Below, piece after piece: positions 55,605-64,000 of a stretch of DNA of 64,000 nt; positions within the stretch are counted from its first letter, which is position 1; every line of letters begins with the position of its first letter. The DNA is taken from positions 124,001 to 188,000 of the forward strand of contig JAWPGT010000042.1 in the NCBI GenBank assembly GCA_034638255.1, read 5' to 3'. The position numbers and the translations under genes were made by a program. The stretch comes from Coprinus comatus. Taxonomy: Eukaryota > Basidiomycota > Agaricomycetes > Agaricales > Agaricaceae. The notes under the pieces were generated by a model. The model ran no database searches and was not told where the DNA came from. It saw nothing but the letters and a program-made list of their open reading frames with translations.

Positions 55605-58600
55605 AAGCTCAATATCTCGCCAACCGACCGTCCAAATCACGTCAAACTTGTCATACACGTTTATCTCATATTTCGCAAACGACACCCAAAATTTGGTGCG
55701 ACGAGACGAACTCCTTCATTACCGAGTTTGCTGGCAATGCAACATCTACCCTTCCTTCCTCCAGCCCTCTCCAACCTCATGCAAGTTTCCAATGGCTTTG
55801 TGACACCGGTGCTACATCTCACATGTCTCCCCACCATCACTGGTTCAGGAACTACACCCCCTCTCGCATTCCCATTCGCTTGGCTGATCATTCTGTGGTT
55901 TACTCAGCTGGCATAGGTTCTGTGGTGTTTGAGCCTATTCTGAAAGGAAAGAAGGCTAGACCGGTCGAATTTTCGAGGGTTTTACACGTTCCTGACCTAG
56001 GGAACAACCTCCTATCTTGCCTACATCTTACCCGACATAAAGGCTTCAATATCAACATCTCTTCCCATTCCATCACCTTCAGGAAGTCCAGATCTACTCT
56101 CTTCACTGCCACCATTGACTCTGACAACTGTGCTTACCTCAATGGCTCAGTTATTGCCTCTGAGGTCGCTTTTTCCACCTCTACACTCCCTCTTGACCTC
56201 TCCCTCTGGCACAGACGTTTCATTCACCACAATTACTCAGATGTGAAGAAGATGATTGCTCAAGACCTGGTTACTGGTATTTCTCTTGATTCTGATTCAC
56301 TCCCTGACCCAATTTGTGAACCTTGCCTTGCTGGAAAGATGCACTCGACTTCATTCCCTCCCTCCACCCACCATACTCGATCTCCACTCGAACTCATTCA
56401 TTCTGATCTCCATGGTCCCCTTCCTACACCTACTGCTCAAGGTTACAAACATTGGATTACCTTCATTGATGATGCTACTCGATTTCGGTCTGTTATATTA
56501 CTCAAGGCCAAGTCTGAAGCTTTCGAAGCATTCAAACACTACAAAGCATGGGTAGAGAACCAACTCGGGATGAAGATCAAGGCGCTTCAAGATGATAAGG
56601 GAGGTGAATACATGTCCAATGCCTTTTGCTCCTTCACTATGGGGTGTGGTATTGAACGTAGGCACTCTACCCGTAATCGTCCTCAGCAAAATGGTCTCGC
56701 TGAACGTGCAAATCGAACAATGGGTGAACGTATCACCACCATGCTCTCGGAATCTGGTCTTCCTCCTTCTTTCTGGGGCGAATGTATTGCCTCTATGGTT
56801 CATGTCTGGAATCACCTTCCTACTTCCCCACTTCCTCACACCACACCATTTGAGGCCTTCTACAAGCGTAAACCTGACGTCTCTCACCTTCGAGTCTGGG
56901 GATGTACTGCCTATGTTTTCATACAAAAGGATAAGCGTACATCTCTTGAACCTCATATGGAGAAGTGTATTTTCTTGGGTTATGAACCTGGTTACAAAGG
57001 TTGGAAGTTTTATAATCCAACAACTCGAAAGGTGATCATCTCCGAAACCGCTCATTTTGACGAACGCTACTTTCCGGGTCTTTCAAAAGGGAAGACAAAC
57101 AATGTTCCTGACTTCTCCCTATCCTCTATACCATCTTCCTCTTCATCATCTACTCCAACTTCACCAACGATCTCAGGTGTTCCACTTCCTGAAGATGAGG
57201 GGGGTATTGTAGAGCATTCCACTTCACTTCCACCTCTAGTTCCTGCTGCTCCTATTCATCTTCTGGCACCTGTCCCACCTTCACCTTCACCTTCACCATC
57301 CCCACCTCACTCACCAAAACTCTCTCCACCTCCAACACCTCGCATTCAACCAGCTATACCTCCTCCTCCTCCTCCTTCTACTCCTCCTCATCGTCAACCA
57401 CCTTCTGCTCAACCACCATCCCGTAGACAAGGCTCTCGAATTCAACAACCTTCTTGGAAAGTTCGAGAGAATCTCCGACAACAAAAGCTCTATTTTGACT
57501 CTGAAGCTGAGGATAGTGACGAAGATTTCGCGTTTTCAGTATCTGATGAGAAGAATGGTTTTAAGGAAGTTGAGTTTGCTGGTAACGTGTCATCCGGTCA
57601 TCCAGGATCATTCAAAGCTGCGATGAATTCCCCTGATTCACATTTGTGGAAAGAGGCGATGGACAAGGAGTACTCTACACTCGAGGCGAATGGTACTTGG
57701 GAACTTATTCCTTTACCCCGTGGTGAGAAAGCTATCAAGTCTGGTTGGGTTTACAAGATTAAGGACAATCCTGATGGTTCCATCGAACGGTATAAAGCTC
57801 GTCTTGTTGCTAAAGGTTACGCTCAACGTCCTGGATATGATTATACTGAAGTCTTTGCTCCAACATTCTGTCCCGCTTCCCTCTGCCTCATTGTCGCCCT
57901 TGCCGCCAAAGAAGGTTACAAGTTACGCTCTATCGACATCTCCTCCGCCTTTACTTATGGTGACCTGGAAGAAGAGATCTATATGCGTCAACCTGAAGGT
58001 TATCATTTTGGTGACTCAAACATGGTTTTTAGGCTTCGAAAATCGCTTTACGGACTCAAACAAGCAGCTCGACAATGGAACAAGAAACTTCACTCGGTCT
58101 TCATTTCACTTGGTTACATTCGACTCCAATCTGACAGCTCTATCTACATCTACTCTAAAGGTCCAGTCAAGGTTATTGTTCCCATTTTCATTGACGATAT
58201 TACTCTTGCTTCGAAGGATGACAAGGCCATGGATGATACGATCAAAGAGCTCTCTACTCACTTCAAACTTCGAGATCTCGGCTCTACCTCCTGGTTATTG
58301 GCTGTTAAGGTTGATCAAGACCCCTCTCATCGCTCCATTTTGCTTTCACAAGAGAAATATGTCAAGGAACTCCTCGAACGCTTCCAGATGTCTGACTGTC
58401 GACCTGTGAAGACCCCTCTCACTCCTGGACTCAATCTCTCCACTGTCACTGTCACTGAAGATGACAAACTCCTCATGAAAGATGTTCCCTACCTCAGCGC
58501 TGTTGGCGCTCTTCAATATCTGGCCACCATGACTCGTCCTGACATTGCCTTCGCTGTTTCTTACCTTGGGAGATTCAATCACAATCCTGGTCCTCAACAT

Positions 58601-59104
58601 TGGGCCGCTGTCAAACATCTCTTCCGCTATCTCAAGGGTACAATGGACTATAAGCTGGTCTACAAAGGTGACATGGCTACCGAGGATCTCTTCATCACAT
58701 ATTCTGATGCTTCTCATGGTTCGTGTCAAGAGACTGGAAGGGCTACGGGTGGTTATGTGACTTTGGTATGTGGTGCGGCTGTTGGTTGGTCTTCAAAACG
58801 TCAGAGTTTAGTCACTCTCTCCTCCACTGAAGCTGAGTACGTTGCGGCTGTTGAAGGTGGAAAGGAGATTATGTGGATGCGCAACATTCTATCCGAGTTC
58901 GGTTATTCCTTCACTTTCCCCTCCATTCTTAACATCGACAACCAATCCGCTATTACTGTTGCTAAGAATCCTGAACACCATGGTCGTATGAAGCAATTGG
59001 ATTTGTGTTATTTCTGGCTCCGTGATGCTGTTCAAAACAAAGTCATTTCCCCTCTCTTCGTTCCTACCTCTGAACAACTGGGACATCTTCACCAAGGCTG
59101 TTGA
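55538..59104 (+). CDS. Copia pol polyprotein (protease, integrase, RT, RNase H)
   Basis: Open for 1188 codons. Protease WLCDTGATSHM (residues about 87-97). Pre-integrase LWHRRFIHHNY and CEPCLAGKMH. Integrase catalytic core: HSDLHGPLPT (Asp), DDKGGEYMS (Asp), NRPQQNGLAERANRTM (Glu). A Pro-rich linker (about residues 540-640) and GWVYKIKDNPDGSIERYKAR begin the RT, with LKQAARQWNKKL and the box FIDDITLA. RNase H has YSDASHGS and LSSTEAEYVAA. The true start is upstream in the knuckle frame. The last 20 or so residues are out of frame: DIFTKAVEPKAVSHF lies in another frame after about 59080, so a small deletion has removed the natural end. Confidence 0.9.
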   Translation: MRFLRSYRPLSGFMLSFEKAKAKAQYLANRPSKSRQTCHTRLSHISQTTPKIWCDETNSFITEFAGNATSTLPSSSPLQPHASFQWLCDTGATSHMSPHHHWFRNYTPSRIPIRLADHSVVYSAGIGSVVFEPILKGKKARPVEFSRVLHVPDLGNNLLSCLHLTRHKGFNINISSHSITFRKSRSTLFTATIDSDNCAYLNGSVIASEVAFSTSTLPLDLSLWHRRFIHHNYSDVKKMIAQDLVTGISLDSDSLPDPICEPCLAGKMHSTSFPPSTHHTRSPLELIHSDLHGPLPTPTAQGYKHWITFIDDATRFRSVILLKAKSEAFEAFKHYKAWVENQLGMKIKALQDDKGGEYMSNAFCSFTMGCGIERRHSTRNRPQQNGLAERANRTMGERITTMLSESGLPPSFWGECIASMVHVWNHLPTSPLPHTTPFEAFYKRKPDVSHLRVWGCTAYVFIQKDKRTSLEPHMEKCIFLGYEPGYKGWKFYNPTTRKVIISETAHFDERYFPGLSKGKTNNVPDFSLSSIPSSSSSSTPTSPTISGVPLPEDEGGIVEHSTSLPPLVPAAPIHLLAPVPPSPSPSPSPPHSPKLSPPPTPRIQPAIPPPPPPSTPPHRQPPSAQPPSRRQGSRIQQPSWKVRENLRQQKLYFDSEAEDSDEDFAFSVSDEKNGFKEVEFAGNVSSGHPGSFKAAMNSPDSHLWKEAMDKEYSTLEANGTWELIPLPRGEKAIKSGWVYKIKDNPDGSIERYKARLVAKGYAQRPGYDYTEVFAPTFCPASLCLIVALAAKEGYKLRSIDISSAFTYGDLEEEIYMRQPEGYHFGDSNMVFRLRKSLYGLKQAARQWNKKLHSVFISLGYIRLQSDSSIYIYSKGPVKVIVPIFIDDITLASKDDKAMDDTIKELSTHFKLRDLGSTSWLLAVKVDQDPSHRSILLSQEKYVKELLERFQMSDCRPVKTPLTPGLNLSTVTVTEDDKLLMKDVPYLSAVGALQYLATMTRPDIAFAVSYLGRFNHNPGPQHWAAVKHLFRYLKGTMDYKLVYKGDMATEDLFITYSDASHGSCQETGRATGGYVTLVCGAAVGWSSKRQSLVTLSSTEAEYVAAVEGGKEIMWMRNILSEFGYSFTFPSILNIDNQSAITVAKNPEHHGRMKQLDLCYFWLRDAVQNKVISPLFVPTSEQLGHLHQGC

Positions 59105-59242
59105 ACCAAAGGCAGTCTCTCACTTTGTTCCTCTTCTTGGACTTTCATCATAATTCCTTCTCTTCCTTTTCTTTTATCACTTCACTCTTTTCTTTTCCAT
59201 TTATTTCCTTCCTTTGTCTGGACTGGCTAGATCAAGGGGGTA

Positions 59243-59590
59243 TGTCAGGAATGCTCTAGACAGTCCCCAAGGTCAGTACTTATTGTTGTTTGAGGTTAGA
59301 AGAGTTGTGGTTGGATATTCTCTTTAGAGTTCTGGACTTGTAGATTGTTTCCGCTTTCTGTGACATCACAATGTCACGTCACACGTTACTGAAGCGTCCT
59401 GCAGACACATGAAGACTCTCTAGTCTAATACAAGTGTCTGCAGGTGAGTAGTTAAGAAGTTATTGTATCTCTCTAGTCTAATACAAGTGTCTGCAGTGTT
59501 TGTGTTTTATCTCAGTCATTTCTTATTGGTTTCCCTCCATTCCTTCGTCATCGTGCTCGTCTCGTCGTCCTCTACGATCCTGCGCTTACA
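59243..59590 (+). repeat. 3' LTR of the copia element
   Basis: Reads the same as the 5' LTR over all 348 positions by eye. Target duplication GAAGA follows at 59591-59595. Confidence 0.95.
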
Positions 59591-61970
59591 GAAGATACGT
59601 AGCACAAACAGAGGCCGCAAGTTGGTCTTGAGTGAAGACCGGTCGGAAGTTGTGAGGATTAACGGCTGCATAGCCGACTCCCCCCTCCTTAGGGTAGACG
59701 TCCCACCGACGAGTAAGAGCATCGGGCTTAGTGCCGAGGTGCCCAGGTCAGAAGCGAATAACAAGATTAAACCCAGAGAGGTACTCAGACCAGCGAGCTT
59801 GCCGACGAGTAAGAACCTTAGTAGTAGAAAAGTATTCCAAATTTTTGTGATCGGTGACAACCTCCACCGGAAGCGAAGCTCCTTCAAGATAGTGTCGCCA
59901 GATTCGGAAAGCTTCGAAGATGGCGAGAAGTTCTTTATCGTGGGTGTCGTAGTTGAGTTCGGGAGCGGAAAAGGTACAGGAGTGGAAAGCAACGGGGTGT
60001 ATGTCACCGTCGTCGGTAAGTAAAGAAATAATAGCAGCAAGAGCATAGTCGGAAGCGTCGGTCTCGACGATGATTTGAGCATCAGGGACCCAATGAGTAA
60101 GCACAGGAGCACAAGTAAACACTTTTTTGAGAGCATTGAAAGCATCCCAAGCTTCGTTGTCAAACGACCAAGCTACACCCTTTCGAGTGAGCCTTGTCAG
60201 AGGGACAACAATGTCGGAATAACCATAGATAAAGTGCCGATAGAAGTTCGCAAAACCCAAGAAAGATTGAATGTCCTTTACCTTTTTCAGTTCAGGCCAG
60301 TCTTGAATAATTTGAACCTTGTCTTGAGCCATAGTAAGACCTTCAGAGCCGAGAATGTAGCCAAGATATTCCACCGATTCGGAATGAAATTCACATTTGT
60401 CGGCACGAGCATAAAGACCATGCTTGCACAGACATTTGAGAACTTCGCAGACATGTTTTTTATGAGAAGCAATGTTGTCGGAATAAATGAGAATGTCGTC
60501 AAGATAGACAACTACACAGACATCGAGCATATCCAAAAAGATGTCGTTCATAAAGCGTTGAAAAGCAGCGGGAGCATTGGTAAGCCCGAATGGCATGACA
60601 AGCCATTCAAACGAACCGTAACGAGTTCGGAAAGCCGTTTTCCATTCGTCGCCTTCGGCGATACGAACGAGATGATAAGCATGACGGAGGTCAATCTTCG
60701 TGTAGATACGAGCCTTTCGGGGAGAGTCTAAGAGGTTGGAAATGAGAGGCAGTGGGTAACGGTCCTTTTTAGAGATGCGATTAAGACCACAGAAATCAAC
60801 ACAGAGTCGGAGGGAACCGTCCTTCTTTTTTACGAAAAGAACGGGTGCGGCATGAGAAGAAGAAGATTGTCGAATGAAACCAGAAGTTAAGTTCTCGTCA
60901 ATGAACTCACGTAAGGCCTCAAGCTCGATTTGCGACAGCGAATAGAGCACACCGATAGGTGGTGAGGTACCTTCCTCAAGATCAATCTTAAGGTCGTAAG
61001 GTTGGTGAGGTGGTAACGTGTCGGCTTTGGCTTTGCTGAACACGTCGGCGAATTCGTGATATTCGGAAGGGATGGCAGAAAGGTCAGGAGGTTCTGGTGA
61101 AGCAGATTTGAGAGTGGCAGCGGCAGCTCGAACGTTAGACTTGAGATCCAACGTGAACTGTTGCGAACCAGGCAGTCAGCGAGCACGATCGAAGGCAATC
61201 GCATTCACGAAACTGATGTGTGGCTTGATCGGTGATGCAGAGGCAGAGCACCCTACAGGAGTGACAGAAGAAACAAGATTGTCGGAAGACGAGTCGGAAG
61301 GATTGACGTCGGAAATGTCGGAAAGAGATGGAGTGACAGGGGCATCAGCCACCGTCGGTTTTCGCAGCGAAGCAGAGAGAGCAAGATCAGTGTTAGTCAT
61401 AGATTGGAAAGATATACTGCCCGAGACCCAGTCAATCAACGGATTGTAGCGGGTGAGCCAGTTGTAACCAAGAACCATAGCACACGAAGAGTCAAGCCGA
61501 GTCACATAGAAATCAATAGCCATAGATTCACCAGAGGGAAAAGTAATAGGTAAGGACAGAGATTGGGTAATATAAGAGTTAGAAGAGCCATCGAATAATC
61601 GTAATTCAACCGGAGGACAAGAACTAGTGGGTATAGCGAACTCGCGAACGAATTCGGTGTCAATGAAGCAATGAGTAGAACCGCTATCAATAAGAGCAAC
61701 AATCGGCGATTCGGAACAAGAAGCAAAACAAGGAGCGGAAGAAGATAAAGGAATATGAAATGAATCGGGGTTAGAAAGAGCGGAAGTGTTCAAACGAACA
61801 AAGGGAATACTGCAGGGAGGAAGAACGCGATCCTCGGTCTGCACACCCGAAGGATCGCAGATCAGTTTCCCAAACTCTCGGTTTGAGAGGACGAGGTTGT
61901 TTCCGAAGTCGTAGTAGTAGCTGCCCGAGCCTTGGCTTTCTCCGCTTCCGAAGCTGCTTTCTTCCGACAA
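59591..61970 (-). pseudogene. Element 2 pol: protease, reverse transcriptase, RNase H
   Basis: Protease [13 protein letters not shown] near 61680. RT from about 61000: FVKKKDGSLRLCVDFCGLN (family has Arg where the second Cys stands), DLRHAYHLVRIAEGDEWKTA, MPFGLTNAPAAFQRFM and box VVVYLDDILIYS, kept. RNase H: VETDASDYALAAI, HDKELLAIFEAF, VTDHKNLEYFST. Stops are at 61176-61178 (protease/RT link) and 59748-59750 (after NLVIRF, where Arg-Pro-Gly is expected). The frame then runs on to the copia insertion. So RT and RNase H could still be made only in part. Confidence 0.85.
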
Positions 61971-62332
61971 ACGCTAACACCGTGACTGGCGGCGCCGCAG
62001 AAGAGGCAGAGGTTGTTAGCAATCCGACGCTGACATTCTTCGGCAGTGAGCTTGCCGTTAGAGTCAAGTTTATTGGAGAGATCGGTTGCAGGTTTAGGAG
62101 TAGATGAAGCAGGAGTAGTGGCTTTCGGAGCAGGGGTCGCCGATTTGGTTTTGTCGGACGACTTGGACTTGGAAGACGATTGACCCGATGTGGAAGTAGA
62201 AGTGGAAGAATTGGAAGTGGAGGACTGAGTAGTCGCAGCGGGAGTATTCGGCGGGTTGCGACTTGCAACATGCTTCTTTTCGCGTTGACGTTCCCAGTAG
62301 CGTTGATCAATACGAATGCAAGTGTCACGCAT
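61862..62332 (-). pseudogene. Element 2 gag, C-terminal part
   Basis: Starts within IRIDQRYWERQREKK, the usual gypsy gag region before the knuckle, then a long Ser/Thr/Ala/Pro linker and the knuckle [14 protein letters not shown]. It ends with a stop at 61862 and overlaps the protease frame by about 110 bp in another frame, which suggests ribosomal frameshifting in the intact element. The N-terminal capsid is missing because copy 2 of the inverted-repeat element starts at 62334. Confidence 0.8.
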
Positions 62333-62333
62333 A

Positions 62334-64000
62334 CATCAGCAAAACGCGCATCTCCTTGGCCAAGCTTAAACCTCCTTAAACCTCCTTGAAAACATTTCCA
62401 AGGATGACCAAGGATATATCAAGAATGTAAAAGAAATTTTATTTTCTCCTTGGAATTACTTAGTCATGCTTGACAAGTCAATTCCAAGCTATTCTAAGCA
62501 GGGGGTCCTGGTTAGTCACACTTAATTCTACTTAGTTTTACCTTATATCTACTTGTACTGCCTTCGAAAATACTTTCTCAAGCTTATAAATCAGGTATAT
62601 CAGAATATATATATATATAAAGCAAAATTTCAAGGACCCCTAGAGTGTCTCAAATGCATGTAAATGTATATCAACTGAATTATATTATCAGAAGGGAGAC
62701 AGTAATGTACAAAAATACAAGAGTGATTGTATACAGCATAATAGTAGTGTATACTACAGTAATGTACCGAAATAAAGATAAAAAAATTACAAGAATATAT
62801 TCATAATAGGAGAACTTACTTGGGAGAATAAAGAACTGGACATTGCAATATGAGTATTGATCGGAACGTTACGTGGGTAGGTGCGTTCGAACGGCGCCGT
62901 CGAGACGGTTTGAACGATGCTAAGGACGTAAGATTCCGATAAGGATTGAGTATCGAAACAGGTGTTAGATTGAATAAGAACTTACCAGAAGATAGGTCAC
63001 TACAACTCCAGCAGTCCTCCATAGTGTGTACAAATCAGGGGTGGAACAAAGAATGTACGCGTGGTGTAAACGAGCCTGAAAGCATGTTATGGAGTGCAGG
63101 AGGGAGTGAGATATCAGTAAAATAACAGGATTGGTGTAAAAGTTAGAGAACATACTTTTCACCAATGAATACCCCACCATACCACACCGTACTACCCTCT
63201 ATCGATTCGCCTTCTCGATGCGGTTCCAACGAGCCTAAGAACGTGGTGTATGGTGCGAAAATGACTGTGTTAGTAGTTGTAGAGTGAACAGTATACTCAC
63301 AAGATAGACCTTAGAAGATAAGGTCACTACATATCCAGAACTTCTCCATATTGTTTACAAGTTAGAGATGTCATAGAGGTGGTACGCGTAGGTTAGACGA
63401 GCCTAAGAATGTGCCATGGAGTGCAGGAGGGAGTGAGAAATAAGTAAAATACTTCCCTTGAGACAGATAATGACTCACCAAGGAAGAAACCCCCCTTCGT
63501 GGGGTATACACCATACCACGTCATCACCTAACCCTCCTATCCTATAGTACACGTCGAGAAGGTTCTGGAGAGCCTAGAAACGTCCTGTATGTAGAAAAAT
63601 GAGTGATACAGAAGAAAAACAGCAAGTAATGACACACCAGCAGTAAAACTGATGTTATAGCATGGCTACTGCATCGGGACGTGTGTATGTAGGCTTGTTC
63701 AAAGCGGAGTATTGAGGCCATCCTGGAGAGCCTGAGAACGCGCCAATACACGATTATATGAGCCCAATACATAGAAAATAGTCGAAATTGACATACCTTA
63801 TAAGAATAATGAAAACCCCACCATATCACGCGTACATAGGCTCATTCAATGCATAATGCTGAGACGGTTCCAACGAGCTCCAACACGTAGAGTTTCATCA
63901 AGAAATGAGAGTGCAGTGGTGACAATACTCAGAGTCGGCAGTGAGTAGAAGTTGTGACCGTGAGGTTGCATTGCTGATGCAACGTGTCCTGTCACATGTG
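62334..64000. mobile_element. Inverted-repeat DNA element, copy 2 (left part only)
   Basis: Starts CATCAGCAAAACGCGCATCT, which matches the ends of copy 1 at CATCAG, CGCGCAT and TCCTTGG. Subterminal TCCTTGG/CCAAGGA motifs follow. It breaks the gag of element 2 and runs past the window end, so its right end and target duplication cannot be seen. It contains a second mini-exon array. Confidence 0.75.
62860..63895 (-). repeat. Tandem mini-exon/intron-like array with dimeric order (copy 2)
   Basis: Boxes like GAGCCTAAGAA mark units at about 62918, 63071, 63231, 63399, 63571, 63728 and 63874 (steps 146-172 bp). On the minus strand each unit starts after an acceptor-like AG with GCTCGTT or GCTCTCC and ends at a donor-like GTATGT, GTGTGT, GTGAGT or GTAAGT. 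Unit ends alternate: one type ends with GTGGTATGGTG-like text (near 63180, 63510, 63815), the other with GTAGTGACCTTATCTTCT-like text (near 63000, 63320; more diverged near 63650). One unit (near 62820-62918) is open and encodes VQTVSTAPFERTY, close to TTVSTMPFERYH in copy 1. Confidence 0.75.

Larger units (their letters stand above)
54996..59590 (+). mobile_element. Ty1/copia retroelement, recent insertion
   Basis: 4595 bp with two 348-bp LTRs that show no difference on reading, and GAAGA on both sides (54991-54995 and 59591-59595). A likely primer site (GGTTATGGGCCCC) follows the 5' LTR and a purine run (ATCAAGGGGG) precedes the 3' LTR. It lies in the pol gene of element 2, opposite in direction. 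It lacks a capsid region and has two frame breaks, so it may have been moved in trans. Confidence 0.95.
51404..62333 (-). mobile_element. Ty3/gypsy retroelement 2 (nested in element 1)
   Basis: Minus-strand order: gag (zinc knuckle), protease, RT, RNase H, integrase, chromodomain, about 1.6 kb with an antisense gene, LTR. It is split by a copia element (54996-59590) between RNase H and integrase. Its gag N-terminus is cut by the inverted-repeat element copy 2 at 62334. Three in-frame stops and several Arg to Cys changes at conserved positions show early decay. Confidence 0.85.

Noticed and set aside
62860..63895. CRISPR array
   Set aside because: The repeated boxes are short and imperfect, steps are about 160 bp, spacers are related to each other, and the host is a eukaryote.

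Overview
This window comes from a filamentous basidiomycete, most likely an Agaricomycete. The host genes are cut by many short introns (about 40-75 nt) with GTRNGT donors, CTRAY-like branch points and YAG acceptors. The gene content also fits: a basidiomycete-style NACHT protein, orphan multi-pass membrane protein, C2 protein and nested Ty3/Ty1 retroelements. I see no bacterial, organellar or viral features.

Layout. 1-5.0 kb is gene-poor, with one possible degraded reading frame. 5.0-36.9 kb is the host gene block: shugoshin (-), a cyclase-family (PF04199-type) protein (-), the Prp4-type splicing kinase (-), a DUF1349-type protein (+), a multi-pass membrane protein (-), an EasG/FgaFS-like NAD(P)-binding protein (+), the autophagic lipase ATG15 (+), an unknown low-complexity protein (+), a C2-domain protein (+), a guanyl-specific (T1-type) ribonuclease that has lost key residues (-), a NACHT NLR-like protein (+), two small unknown genes (-), the queuine tRNA-ribosyltransferase accessory subunit QTRT2 (-) and a coiled-coil protein with a Zn2Cys6-spaced cysteine cluster (-). 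37-42 kb is AT-rich. It holds a tRNA-derived SINE-like sequence and a second T1-type ribonuclease that keeps all catalytic residues.

42-64 kb is a stack of nested transposable elements. An old Ty3/gypsy element (element 1, minus strand, 43.0-51.4 kb) was entered by a second Ty3/gypsy element (element 2, minus strand, LTR at 51404-51909). Element 2 was entered by a young Ty1/copia element (54996-59590, LTRs that read as identical, 5-bp target duplication GAAGA). A third element type, with terminal inverted repeats starting CATCAG and ending near CGCGCAT, sits inside the integrase gene of element 1 (45985-48975, complete, AT target duplication). A second copy sits inside the gag of element 2 (62334 to beyond the window end).

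The most unusual signal is inside that inverted-repeat element. Both copies carry a regular 150-170 bp tandem array in which each unit looks like a mini-exon of about 90 nt plus an intron of about 70 nt, with splice-site-like ends, read on the minus strand. In the second copy the units alternate between two types (a dimeric higher-order repeat). Other points worth a second look: a stop/start ATGA overlap between pol and a gag-like third reading frame in element 1; an intact antisense Zn2Cys6-like gene between pol and the LTR of element 2; decay of both Ty3 elements almost wholly by C:G to T:A changes; and two ribonuclease paralogs, one apparently catalytically dead.
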